Source: Caprimulgus europaeus
Taxonomy: Eukaryota; Chordata; Aves; Caprimulgiformes; Caprimulgidae
DNA length: 64,000 nt
Direction: 5' to 3'
Assembly (NCBI GenBank): GCA_907165065.1
Contig: OU015528.1
Span: forward strand, 70,785,474 to 70,849,473
The notes beneath the pieces were generated by a model. It was not told the DNA's origin. It did no database searches and saw nothing but the letters and a program-made list of their open reading frames with translations. Below are positions 52,995-64,000 of this stretch, piece after piece (position 1 is the first letter of the stretch; the number at the start of each line of letters is the position of its first letter). The translations under genes were made by a program, and so were the position numbers.

Positions 52995-54446
52995 TATAGA
53001 ATCATGGAATCATTAAGGTTGGAAAAGATCCTTAAGATCATTGAGTCCAACCGTTAACCTAATACCACCAAGTTCACCACTAAACCATGTCCCTAAGCAG
53101 CATGTCTACATGTCTTTTCAATGCCTCCAGGGATGGTGACTCTACTACTTCCCTGGACAACCTGTTCCAATGCTTGACTACCCTTTCAGTGAATAAATTT
53201 TTCTTAATATCCAGTCTAAACCTCCTCTGGCACAACTTGAGGCTGTTTCCTCTTGTCTTGTCACTTGTTACTTGGAAAAAGAGACCTACACCAAACTTGC
53301 TACACCCTCCTTTCAGGTAGTTGTAGAGAGCGATAAGGTCTCCCTTCAGCCTCTTCTCCAGAGTAAACAAACCCAGTTGCCTCCGCCACTCCTCATAAGA
53401 CTTATTCTCTAGTCCTTTCACCAGCTTTGTTGCCCTTCTTTGGATGCCCTCCAGCAGCTCAAAGTCTTTCTTGTAGTGTGTGGCCCAAAATTGAACATAG
53501 TATTGAAGGTGCAGCCTCACCAGTGCTAAGTACAGGGGGACAATCACTTCCCTAGTCCTGTTGGCCACACTATTTCTGAAACAAGCAAGGTTGCTATTGG
53601 GCTTCTTGGCCAACACCCTGTTGACCAACATTTCCAAGTCCTTTTTTTGCCACAGAGCTTTCCAGCCATTCTTCTCCAAACCTGTTGCGTGGAGTTGTTG
53701 TGACCCAAGTGCAGGACCCAGCATTTGGCCTTGTTAAACCTCATACAATTGGCCTTGGTGCATTGATCCAACCTGTCCAGATCCCTCTGTAGACCCTTCC
53801 TACCCTCAAGCAGATCAACACTCCCACCCAGCTTGGTGGTGTGCAAACTTACTGAGGATGCACTCAACTCCCTTGTCCAGATCATTGATAAAGATATTAA
53901 ACAGAGCTGTCCCAAATAATGAGCCCTGGGGAAGCCACTTGTGACTGGCCACCAACTGGATTTAACTCCATTCACAACTTTTAGAGTCTTGCCATCCAGA
54001 CAGCTTTTTACAGAGGGAAAACTACAGCCACCCAAGCCATGAGCAGCCAGTTTCTGCAGGAAAATGGGAAGCTATGTCAAAGGCTTTACTTCACAATACT
54101 CACAGCCTTGCCCTCATCCAGTAAGTGTGTCACCTTGTCATAGAAGGAGATCAGATTAGTCAAGCAGGACCTGCCTTTCATAAACCCATGCTGGCTGGGC
54201 CTGATTTCTTGGTCATCCTGTACATGTCACATGATGGCACTCAAGATGACCTACTCCATAACCTTCCCTGACACTGAAGTCAGGCTGATGGGCCTGTAGT
54301 TCCCTGAATCCTCCTTCCAGCCCTTCTCGCAGATGGGTGTTTCATTTGCTAGCCTCTAATCAACTGGGACCTCCCTGGTTAGCCAGGACTACTAATGGAT
54401 GATGGAAGGTGGGTTGATGAGCACTTCCACCAGCTCCCTCAGTATC
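52995..54446 (-). mobile_element. CR1 LINE, longest copy in the window
   Basis: The 3' tail is at the left (tatagaatcatggaatcatt, 52993-53012). The element extends on the - strand for about 1.45 kb to agctccctcagtatccag near 54446, where it is 5'-truncated inside the RT domain. The right half (54060-54440) keeps the RT finger/palm blocks, for example the complements of cataaacccatgctggctgg (54180) and gcctgtagttccctgaatc (54293). The copy is only moderately diverged. It lacks ORF1, the endonuclease and the 5' UTR. Confidence 0.95.
53080..54035 (-). pseudogene. CR1 ORF2 remnant (reverse transcriptase palm to C-terminus), frameshifted
   Basis: Frame A (54035 to about 53690) carries TKLGGSVDLLEGRK, then LQRDLDRLDQ, then [10 protein letters not shown] and VLHLGHNN. 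Frame B (53724-53080) takes over after a frameshift and carries [67 protein letters not shown] and [15 protein letters not shown], ending in a TAG at 53080-53082. Just before TKLGG the catalytic FADD box is gone: SKFA is followed by sequence about 2 bases shorter than the CR1 norm with the aspartate codons altered. It cannot encode a working polymerase. Confidence 0.93.
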
Positions 54447-54717
54447 CAGTAACCATAAGCAATCATAGGTGAGACTATTACTGTTATGAAAATAATTTCT
54501 TAAGCACCTTGAGAAAAAGACAACAAACGTTACCATGAGGTGCAGGGCTATTAAGTGGGTGATAGTAAAACAGTAAATAACAATAACTTATCACAGAGAT
54601 AACCAGAGAGAAAAGTAAAAATAGAGGAAAACATAAGAAAGTAGAGAATTTATTTAATGCTGAGCATAATAAATAATAAAAAAAAATCAAACTAAAAAAA
54701 AAAAAAGACAGAATCTC
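54447..54717. other. Short AT-rich spacer between CR1 and LTR
   Basis: A-rich on the + strand, with two poly(A) stretches ending at 54706. An 85-codon - strand frame (54484-54741) crosses into the LTR and is of low complexity. The A-rich right end lies directly against the LTR start. Confidence 0.5.
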
Positions 54718-55048
54718 TGACCTGGTTTTTAGCTGGGACAAAGCTGGGTTACTTTTTAGTAGCTAGAAGAGTGATGTGTTTTATTTTTAGCATGGGATTT
54801 GTTATGAGAGAAATGCTGATAGCCTACCAGTGTTTTCATTTGTGTCACTGGAAGTGAAGGACTTAATGTTTTGTCAACCCACAAGTGCAAGGCCTAAGAG
54901 GGCAAGGAATATCTAAATTAATAAACTAAATTGGCATTTGGATATGTCAGTCGGATATTCCATGTCATGTGTCATGTTCAGTATATTACTGAGAGTCTCT
55001 TCCTCTTTCGGTTCTCTCTGACTTTCGCTCTTGCTCTTCCAGGATCGC
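54718..55048 (+). mobile_element. Truncated avian ERV LTR, same family as the copy at 13.5 kb
   Basis: Begins tgacctggtttttagctgg (family start TGTCCTGGTTTC). It runs in parallel with 13540-13890: ttagtagctagaagagtg, gcatgggatttgttatgag, ggcatttggatatgtcag, gatattccatgtcatg, a TATA-like cagtatattactg, then a C/T-rich block ending ccaggatcgcagg. The similarity then stops, so only the 5' (U3-side) half is kept. It is non-coding. Confidence 0.82.
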
Positions 55049-57737
55049 AGGATATAAAACTAGACCAACCTTACACATCTGAAAGAGTATATCTGCATTT
55101 CTAAAGACACTATGGTATTCTCTGTGATTCTAAATGCTATGAGAAGAGTAGTTTGAAAGATTATAATTGATGGCAAATTTCCCCTTTAAACTGTGAAATT
55201 ATTTAGTTTTATCACAAAGGTTCCTGAAGTTCAGTTACAGTTCCTGTATCAGTTACAATTATTCAGCTTTGTTTGCCTAATTTCATTGCTATGAAATTTA
55301 TGTGTTTCTTTAGTAGGTATTAAACCCAGAAGGAGAAGAATGTAGGCCAGATTTGAAAAACTTAAAAGATTCCAAATCTGCTAATTTGGATTTAAAAAAA
55401 AATCCATTAATATAATGGACTTGATTAATGCAGAAACATGCCATAATTTCCTCATACTGAAACCATTCTCTCTGAAACCATTGCTGAAACAGTTACCACT
55501 TGTTAGTGTGTGGATACTTCATTTTTTTCTTTCTTTAAACAGTTAAGCCAAAATTGAGCTCGAGTAGTTAATGTTATTGTAAACTGGGGACAGCTTGAAC
55601 TCTAGGACACTAAAAATAAGGGCATATGGCTTTTAGAAACACTAAATGCTTTATTATTCATTCTCTTCTTTAATATTTAGTAAAGATTTTAAGCTGACTC
55701 TTAGATTTAAGATTTCTTACAGATATCAGATTGCAAGCACAGTGGAAAGCAAAACAATTATTGGGTGTTATCCATTAAGAAGAATTCAAATGGCAACTGT
55801 TAACAATCTGTAACACCAGGGTAGTTGTGGACTTTCCTCTATGTCATAAAAGACCCTCAAAGTTACCATAAAGCTTCATTCACTTTCAGTGTGATAGGTT
55901 GCACATGTGATGGTTTATTTTACAAGCAAAATCTGCATGTAAGCTGTAAAGTGCCTGAATGCTTGGATTATAAAATGGAAAAATAAACAACCAAAATTAA
56001 GGGATCAAGCATTCCAATATTGCTCTTATTCTATCATGTGACTTTATTTTCCTAAAAGTACTTCAGAGAAATATCCTGACAAATTAAGAACTTGACTATC
56101 TTCTGAGATGATCGATGATATGTGTATGTTCTAGTTAGAAAAAGCAGCATTAAATGTTGACTATAGAAAACATTTTCTGGGAAAGCTTTCCTGAGTCATT
56201 TGTAAGCTTTAAATGAAAGTTTAACTATTGAAATCACCTATTTTACTTATTCATTATTTCATTTTCTAAAGGAAATTAAAAATCTCTCATAGTTCTGTTC
56301 ATCTGAAAGTGCATTGTATGCATTGAGTTTTAGCGTAAGAGAACTGAGAGCTATTACAAATTAAAGCAGGTAATTTTTTGAAGCTTTTGTAGGTTTTGAA
56401 AGCAGCTATGAAATTAGGGACTATAGAGATAATGTTCTTCTTAAGTTTATACTAAATTATACACTGATTGTGGAGTTCATGGAGATCCTGTCAGAGATGC
56501 TATTTTCAACACTGATAATTTTTGATTATGCCATGGAACTGTATTATACAGTGGTATTGCAAAGAAGTCTACAAAAGCTTCTTCCAACTGTGCAATTTGG
56601 AAATCAAACTAATTCTGAATACAGATACCTGATGAAAGTTTAACTAAGCAAAGCCTTAAGTACTTGAACAAGTAGAATCTATCAGTGATGTATTCAAGCA
56701 TACATATATTCATCGGACATTAACAATTTACTTTCTTAGAGATTTAATATTTTTAACTGCCTTGTGAATTATAAATTTTGGAATTTTTGGAAGATACATT
56801 TTCAGAGATTTATTCTACTTCATATTTTTTTTTTTTTTAAAAAACTATACATTAAAAAACCACAAACAAAACCACTATCAGGCTATGGGAGTATTTACAA
56901 AATAATGTATGTATTTTTTTTTAATTTATTTTATCTCAGAAGACCCTTTATTTATATATTTTATTATTATTAATTAAATAATGGAACATCAAGCTTTAAA
57001 AAAAAAAAAAAAAAGATATTTTGCACTGAATACTGAATTTGCCTGTGTAATCAAAGCAACGCACTGAGATGCAGGAGTGCATAAAAATTAAAGACAAGAA
57101 ATGGAAAGGAATGCTATATGTACAAAAAGTACAAATTTACATACTATTCTTCCCTTGCTTTACTATCTATGTGGCAAGGCAAAATTGTCCATCTCTTCCT
57201 AAGAGTGCAATGTCTTTAACCACCACAGTGGTTAGATGCTGAATTTTACAGATCATCAACACTAAACATTTTCTACCTCAGTACCCAAACTACCTGTCCA
57301 AGAAAAACTTCATACTGATTTTGAGGGAATAGTGCCACCTACTGAGCCAGTGCCTTCCATTTCTACAGCACTTCACAAGAGTTCCTGTAAATAAAGTTTT
57401 AGTTCAGCGTTATGAACTTGAAAATTCTTCCATTTCTTAATCTTTGAACATTGTTCATTCGTTTCTAACTAGGTTTTTGTTTCATCAAATTTATTCCACC
57501 AGCTCTTAAAGACTAAACTACTTGGATGTAGCCCATATTTGCTAATGGGTTTGTACTCTTGTAAGGCTCCAGCTTATATGATATTACAAATGTTGTCGGA
57601 ATATAAATAATGAAGAAGATAGCTCCAGGCTCTTAGATAAGGAAAGGAGTTCACTCTTTCCAGCTGAATTTTATTGGCAAGCCTCAAGACTTTTGCAAGT
57701 AAGTAAACTAGAGGATTTGTTTTACCTTAACTTAACA
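55049..57737. other. AT-rich DNA, nothing recognised
   Basis: Contains a T run near 56826-56840 and a poly(A) at about 56998-57014. The 69-codon + frame at 56764-56973 is low-complexity. No coding support. Confidence 0.45.
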
Positions 57738-58326
57738 GGATGCTGGGTTGCATCAACAAGGGCATCACCAGCAGAGATAAAGTCATTATCCCACTCTATT
57801 TGGCACTTGTTAGGTTGAACCTGGAAAACTGTGCTCAGTTGTGGTTGCTACTATGTAAAAAAGATGTAAACAGACTGGAAAGGGTCTAGAGAAAGGCCAC
57901 AAAGATGATCAGAGGAATGGGAAGTCTGCCATATGAGGAAAGGCTGAGAGAATTGAGTTTGTTCATTCTTGAGAAAAGAAGGCTTAGGGGAGACCTTATC
58001 ACCATGATCCAGTATTTAAAGTGTGGCTACAAAGAAGACGGAGACTCCCATTTTAAAAGGAGTCACATTGCAAAGACAAGGGATAATGGCTACAAATTAC
58101 TCCTAGGGAGATTCCAATTGAACAAAGGAGGAAAATTTTTCACAATTAGATCAGCCATTGGAACAATCCTTCCAGAGAAGTGGTGGATTCTCCAACACTG
58201 GAAACTTTTAAGACTCAGCTGGACAGGGCCACCTTGTCTATACTATGCTTTTGCTAAGAAAGGTTGCACCAGATGATCCTTGAGGTTTTTCCAACCTGGT
58301 AATCTATGAGCATATGATTCTATGAA
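57738..58326 (+). mobile_element. CR1 LINE, 5'-truncated, + strand
   Basis: Starts at about 57738 with tgctgggttgcatcaacaag (the CR1 block before the RT thumb). It passes ccactctatttggcacttgt, ggaaaggctgagagaattga, agaaggcttaggggagacct and ends in ttccaacctggtaatctatg and the tail catatgattctatga at about 58326. The subfamily differs from the 29.5 and 53 kb copies (for example gtctagagaaaggccacaaa and tagggagattccaattg). Confidence 0.93.
57905..58276 (+). pseudogene. CR1 ORF2 C-terminal remnant
   Basis: Keeps [19 protein letters not shown] and GDLITMIQYLKCGYKEDG in frame, then HFKRSHIAKTRDNGYKL and RFQLNKGGKFFTIR. Beyond that the CR1 C-terminus (family WNxLPxxVVxSPSLxxFKxxLD) is split over frames: LPEKWWILQH is the out-of-frame reading. 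Upstream, a TAG at the codon before EKGHKDD-like sequence (near 57888) also breaks the frame. Inactive. Confidence 0.9.
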
Positions 58327-61186
58327 GTTAAAATAAAATGTATCCTATGCATAGCAATGATATTTAAGTCAATGCAATGTTTAAGTTGTTTTCTTACTAG
58401 GCTCCCAAGAAATAACAGATGATCCAAGTAAAATAGAAATACAGAAGGTTTGTTTCATTTTAAAATATTTTATTTCATAGCCTTAATTACATGCCTTGAA
58501 GTCATAAGATTACCTATGTCTTTGCTATAAGTTCCATCAGGAAGCCTATAAATCAGTAAAAAGCCATCCAAAGTAAATGGACTAGAAAATAAACATTGTT
58601 CTTAAAATGGCTTTTTTAATCAAAGCAATCCACAGTCGATTCAGGGCACAATATGTCATAGCAAAGAGAATCAGTCTATTCTTCAGTTACCCCATCAATT
58701 TAGGAGAAAGATAAAGACCCAATGGGGATGCAGCTGTGGGGCTTGGCATCCTTAAAAAAATGTGGAGACATCAGTTAAGGTTACATTCTGATTTACACAG
58801 AAAGGGAGGCTGAAATCCTCTCTTTAGATTTTAGTGATTGAATTTGGTCTCCAAAATCATCATCATAAATCTTCACAGAACAACTTTTTAAAACTCTTTA
58901 GTAAAATCTCTGGTAACAAATGTTGTAGAGGAAAGTATTTCAATATTCTCACTTTTTATTCTTCTCATAACTCTTTAAGTTTCTGTTAAGTGTACAGTAA
59001 TTTTCCATTAGTCTATTTCATTTGCTGGAGGGAAAATTGAGAATAATTCAAATGAAGTTAAGATATCTCAGAGGGTGAAATCCTGGGATTACTGATCCAA
59101 AACACTCACCATCTGTATCTTTCAATCACAGTTCTGATATTTTGTTAATCCATTTATATCTTAAGGTGTCAATATGTGTGTTCAATTAAAACATAGCTTG
59201 TGGTAAATGTCTGTGGTTTTTGAGTTATAATTTGCTTCCACATTTTCTACAGTTTTTGATGGATGAGGAAGGCCAGTGAGAGAAAACTCCTGCATAAGAT
59301 CTGCCTTTATCAGTAAAGAATAAAAATCAGAATTCAGAATGAATTGAAGCACTCACTCAGTTTTCGAAATTCATTTCTTGAAAGGCAGGAGAAAAAAAAA
59401 AAAAAAGAAAACATTTTTGTGGAATTTAAAGTTCAAAACCCAATAATTTTGAAATATTGCTCCATTTTCAACCAATTAACCATTAATTTACATCTCTTCA
59501 CTTTATTGCAGTGTTGAATGGAAACTCATTCTATCATTTGCTTTCATAGGGGAGTCTGGATTTTATGTAGAATATTGGTCTCGGGAGAAGTTTTACATTT
59601 GACTGAGTGAAACAGTAGATTAAACAAGAGCAGCACCATATTCTAAATTATAGTTTGGCATTTTGGAATTCTTGGTTGAAAACACATGGAGCACGATATT
59701 ATAGACTGTGCTTTATTTCAGTATAAGCAGGCAGTGAATTACCTGTCAAGTAAGCTCTCAAATGTGTAAGATTTGCCTATTTTGCATCTATAGGACTTTA
59801 TATTTTAAAGTAAAAAGTACTGTTATATTTTTATAAAATTTTGTTATCCCTATCCTTACATTAAGACTTGTCGTGAGGCAAATCCAGAGTTCATTTAAAA
59901 CCTAATAAATCACGAGATCTGGTTCAGCTGAATATTTCCCCTTGGATTTAAGAAGGTAAAACAAAACAGAATTCTGTTTCCTACTCTAGGACCAGCAGAG
60001 AGCTTATACCCAACATCCCTTGTTTAGTCGAAGTCCATGTTTAAGGATAAATAGAAATAATACAGCTAAGGTCTCTACTTTAAACTAAACGTGCACTTAC
60101 ACACATTTTTAAGTCAGGAACACTGTGGAAGTTTATACTGGGTTTGTAGATGGATCAGAGGGAAAACGAACATGTAATGGTTATGGTGAAGCCACAGAAA
60201 AGACATTGCGATCAATGAAAAAATATATAGAATTTAAAGGCAGCCTGCCAGCAAAACTCCAAAGTAGCTCCAGACACATTAATGCACTAATTTGAATAAC
60301 AAAATCTCTTACATTCTCCATGCACATAAAATCATCTGCAAAGAGCTTGTGCATTAAAATGACAGATTATTGAGATTCAACCAAAAGGATACTTAGGAAA
60401 AGCCAGAAAGGAATTTTGTTTGAGAAAATCTGTAAGAAATTTTCTGTTCAAATGGAATGTAATAACTTTATGTCTCACTTATCCTGTGTTTGGGAGAAAA
60501 TATATTGCATTTTAGGATAGAGGACTTGAAGAAAATAGATCTGTCCCTCTTCTAACTGCTGTGCTGATGTCATTTTAATCCAACACAGTAAATAAAACAC
60601 AGGCACATATACAAGCACATTTACTCATATGCATGAAAAACAGAAAAAAAAAAAGTATGCATTTCTCCTTAGAGCCTATGTTGTAGTATTATTTCAAAAT
60701 GCTAATTATGTGATAGACACTATAAACTTGAGGAAATGTAAAAAGATTAAGACCAGGAAAAGATGCTTTTAAAAAGGAATGAAGGAACTGGAAGGTGTTG
60801 TGCAAATGAAATAAAATATTGAGTGTAAGGACAGATAGATTTCAGGCCTTCTGAGTCCAAATTAAGAATAACGATTATCTGTTCAGTGCACAGATATTTA
60901 TGTCTCAAAACTCTCTCAGGACCATGAGAAATGTCATCACCAATTTGAGAAGATATATTTTTCATTCTTCTCTAGCACACATATATTGCCAAATGCGTTA
61001 CAAAAAACATCTTCATCAAAAGTTCTTCCTGCAAATACTTTTCTTCTTGTCATTTTGAGTCTTCCCACTAGTTCCCTTGTCTACTATATAGACAAAGCAT
61101 CACCAGGATATTTCTCTTTACTATTAAGGTAATTTTCCTGCTGGATTCAGCAGTAGTGCTTATATTATGGCATTTTTCTTTCATAA

Positions 61187-61222
61187 AATGGAATGGAACA
61201 GAATACAATAGAATAGAATAGA
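61187..61222. repeat. Short (GAATA)n/(GAATG)n repeat
   Basis: Imperfect pentamer repeat: gaatggaacagaatacaata followed by gaatagaatagag. Confidence 0.85.
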
Positions 61223-63076
61223 GTACTGATCCCGCATTAATATGTAAGATAAAACCCAATATCACTATTCAGTTGAGTGAAGAATTAGAATTTTGAAATA
61301 AGACAATCCAGAAAAACTTGTATAAGGGAGGAAAAACAATAAATATGATAGTTAAGTATGCTAGTATAAGCACTGTATAGCTTCTGTTCCTCTAACATTC
61401 TCACTTTACATTGAAGACAGGAGTCTATTATATGCCAAACTAAAGCAGATTTTATTACAGACTTTACAAAAAGTCAAGAAGTGTTTAAGTAAAGTAGGGA
61501 TTTTAGTAGCCACAAGTGAAAAACCAATTCATCACATGACAGTCATTCCCATCAGAAATGGATGGCTCTGGTGTCATTTTTCAAATGCCACTGGCCTGGC
61601 AAGGGAACAATACTCTGCAAACTCCTACAGCTCATTCCCAGAAGCTCTTTCTCGTGATATTCTCATTCTCCTGCAATAATTTAGCATGGATATAGTTTGT
61701 GAAATTTCTCATACTTATCAAATACTCATAAAACTATAATGATAGATTTTACAGTTTACATTTTATATCTCAAAGAAAACTCCCATAACATTCATAAAGC
61801 TACTAGTTTTTATCATAGTATGCATAGGTGGGTTTAAGTCAAGCTTTTTCCCAGCTCTGGTTATGACCAAAAAGTAGTTTGTTCAAATGAGGCACTTTAT
61901 TTTTACTTGATCAGAAGGAATATGAAAAATAATGATCTACACTAGAACTTAAAGTATGTTGATAGTACTTGGTAAACCACATTGTACAAATCTTGTACTT
62001 CTACTGTGATTGCTTGAGTAGAAATCTGGGTTCTAATGGACACATTTGCACATTTTCGAATTTCAGTTTCTACAATTATTGTCTAGTATCTTCTGTTTCT
62101 AATTTTTTTTCATAAAATTTTCACTTCCCCCAAAAAATATAAAGGGAACATTAAAACAGTTACATGAATATGATTGGAAATTCATAGGAAAATGATAAAC
62201 CCCAAGAAATTCAATGCAGAAGGAGAAGTGGAATGTTGCCATTATGTGATGATCTTTACCTCAACTGTACAGTGTACATCTCCTGCTCTACTTAATATAA
62301 AGGATGATGGTACAAATAAATCAGGATTCACAATAGATCTACAGAAGTCACAACTGTGGTCATTTCTACTAGCTAAAAATTAGTCCAAGGTAAACATTTT
62401 TTAAGTAATGAAATGAGTTATATTTTTCAACACAATAGCAAAGGGAAAATTTAATAGGACAGAAATTTCTTTCCTTCTGCAATGCAGTCTTAACTCCCAC
62501 TCACAAGTAGTGTTGCTTAATGCCAGAGAAGTGCTCCTTTTCAGACATATGGCATGTTCCAGTTCTTACTGAAGCCTGTTAGACTTCATGGGAATTAGGT
62601 CACATCCTTAAAATGGGTTCTGATGGGACAGCAAAGAGCATAGGTCAGATTTTTATGAAAAAGGTTCGTTGTAGTCTGGCACTTCTGAGCTAATACTTCT
62701 CCCCCCAGCCTTCTCTCTGTGAGTCCAATGGCAAGTTGACCATCTGTCTATAAAGGAGAAAGCTTTGATATGTGTGAACAGCTCAGCTTTTACCCAGCTT
62801 GGAAGCACTCTGCACATTAGTGTGAAATGCTCCTAGAAAACTTACCATGACAGTTTTATGAATGGAGTCCATTGTAAATTTAAACTTTGAAATAGAATTT
62901 ATGGACTATGTTTAATGCTTAGAAAGGGAGTCAGCTGGGGCAGGTATCTTGGAAAGTCTCTATGGTTCATGAATAATGAGTTCCAAAGCAAGCCAACTTT
63001 TGCTTTGCACTTCAGAGAATGATTTCTTCATTTGAGGGGATTTGTTCTCTTCCATAGTGCTGATGAAATAAAGCAA

Positions 63077-63098
63077 GGGGTAGGGGAGGGGCAGGGGG
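63077..63098 (+). other. G-quadruplex motif, four G-tracts
   Basis: Four runs of 4, 4, 4 and 5 G are separated by loops TA, A and CA, within 22 bases. Runs of four G with one- or two-base loops are the classic pattern for a very stable parallel quadruplex. It stands alone in AT-rich DNA with no recognisable promoter or gene beside it. Confidence 0.85.
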
Positions 63099-64000
63099 AA
63101 GTCAGTATAAACTACAAATAATACACTTCCATGCATCAAAATATGCACAAGTAATTAATACTTAATAATACTATAAAAATCAGAAAAAAATATTACTTTC
63201 TTACTTCTAGAGCAACTTTTAGAGTTCATTCTCTGTTCTCATTTTCTAGGAAGCTTAAAGAACCAGAAGTTTATTTTTAAATACACATGATACTACCATG
63301 CAACAGGCATTACTTTATCCTGACAGTGAAAAAGAATCTGGGGATGAGGTTTTCCTGTCTTCATGGTTCAGCTGGAGACTTGCAGACTCTCTGACACCAT
63401 TTGTGGCTAGGTTTTCCTTTGGACTTTTGGGTTTATTAACCTCATCTACCAAAATTTTAATTCTAAAAGCAAACCTGATTGACAGCAGATGTTAATGACA
63501 CCTTCTCTGCCTTCTTTAGTTGTCTGATCCAAGAGCTTTCCTCTTTTGACTACAGATTCTTCAACTGAGCTTCAATCCACACTTTCCTCTTTTAACTCTT
63601 CTCTCCTTCATCCCTGAATCCTTTCATACTTTTCAACTTCCTTTTCATTTCTTTCCAGCTGGCAAAATAATCCCCTTCCTCCACTCAGCTACTACACACC
63701 AAACCATTGTGTAATTGGCTATCCCCAGTATATCCTTTCTGTGGGGGTATTTTGCCTATTTTTACTGTCATATGACTTGTGGTTTAGATTTTGAACACTT
63801 ACTGACACAGCCTAGCTAAGAAAGGTGGTTTGGCAGAGTCAGGAGAACTAGTTTTGATTAGTAGCTCTGCATGACAAAATTTTTTTATACAGTCTTTGAT
63901 GTAAGTGTTTCATACAATTTATTCTGTGTTTATAGTATGGTGGTGGCATATCTACAGAGTACAATGCAATGATGTGATTGCACTCGGCTCTCGTAAGGCC

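Larger units (their letters stand above)
58327..64000. other. AT-rich DNA, no gene seen
   Basis: Contains an A run at 59391-59406, a short (GAATA)n at 61187-61222 and a G-quadruplex motif at 63077-63098. Frames of 60-72 codons at 60747-63495 have no recognisable domains. Nothing supports an exon. Confidence 0.45.

Overview
The base composition, low CpG content, lack of compact reading frames and above all the repeat families point to nuclear DNA of a bird. Several CR1 LINE retrotransposon fragments carry the CR1 reverse-transcriptase C-terminus and the ATTCTGTGATTCTGTGA-type 3' tail, and there are avian endogenous-retrovirus LTRs. The LTR families look like those abundant in Neoaves, so a non-galliform bird is my guess, with low confidence. 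The window reads as a gene desert or the inside of a very large intron. I found no coding exon, tRNA, rRNA, CpG island or CRISPR array that I can support.

Layout, left to right. A 382-base uninterrupted homopurine tract lies at 1388-1769: 51 AAAG units followed by 27 GAAG units. CR1 copies on the + strand lie at 4449-4983 (internally deleted) and 5772-5912 (3' end only). A very decayed CR1 lies on the - strand at 10383-11135. The stretch 13480-14910 is a nested complex: two - strand CR1 fragments lie in tandem, and the left one is split by a + strand LTR (about 13540-14195). A second homopurine tract of 58 perfect GGAAA units lies at 17851-18154. Two relics of an older CR1/L3-like LINE lineage lie at 22090-22930 (-) and 25620-26525 (+). 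A 5'-truncated CR1 lies on the - strand at 29459-30117. A complete-looking solo LTR lies on the - strand at 46081-46806. The longest CR1 copy (52995-54446, -) is followed by a truncated LTR of the same family as the 13.5 kb one (54718-55048, +). The last CR1 is on the + strand at 57738-58326. A strong G-quadruplex motif is at 63077-63098.

The rest is single-copy-looking, AT-rich DNA with poly(A)/poly(T) runs and short microsatellites. The open frames in it have chance-like lengths for DNA this AT-rich, or are shadows of the repeats. No genes can be shown to work together. The history visible here is transposition and decay: old CR1/L3-like LINEs, then successive CR1 families, then LTR insertions, and finally microsatellite growth. 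I found no convincing new biological system. The items most worth checking are the nested CR1/LTR locus, the two ancient LINE relics, the two long homopurine tracts and the G-quadruplex. Family identifications rest on recognising consensus patterns by eye, not on a database search.
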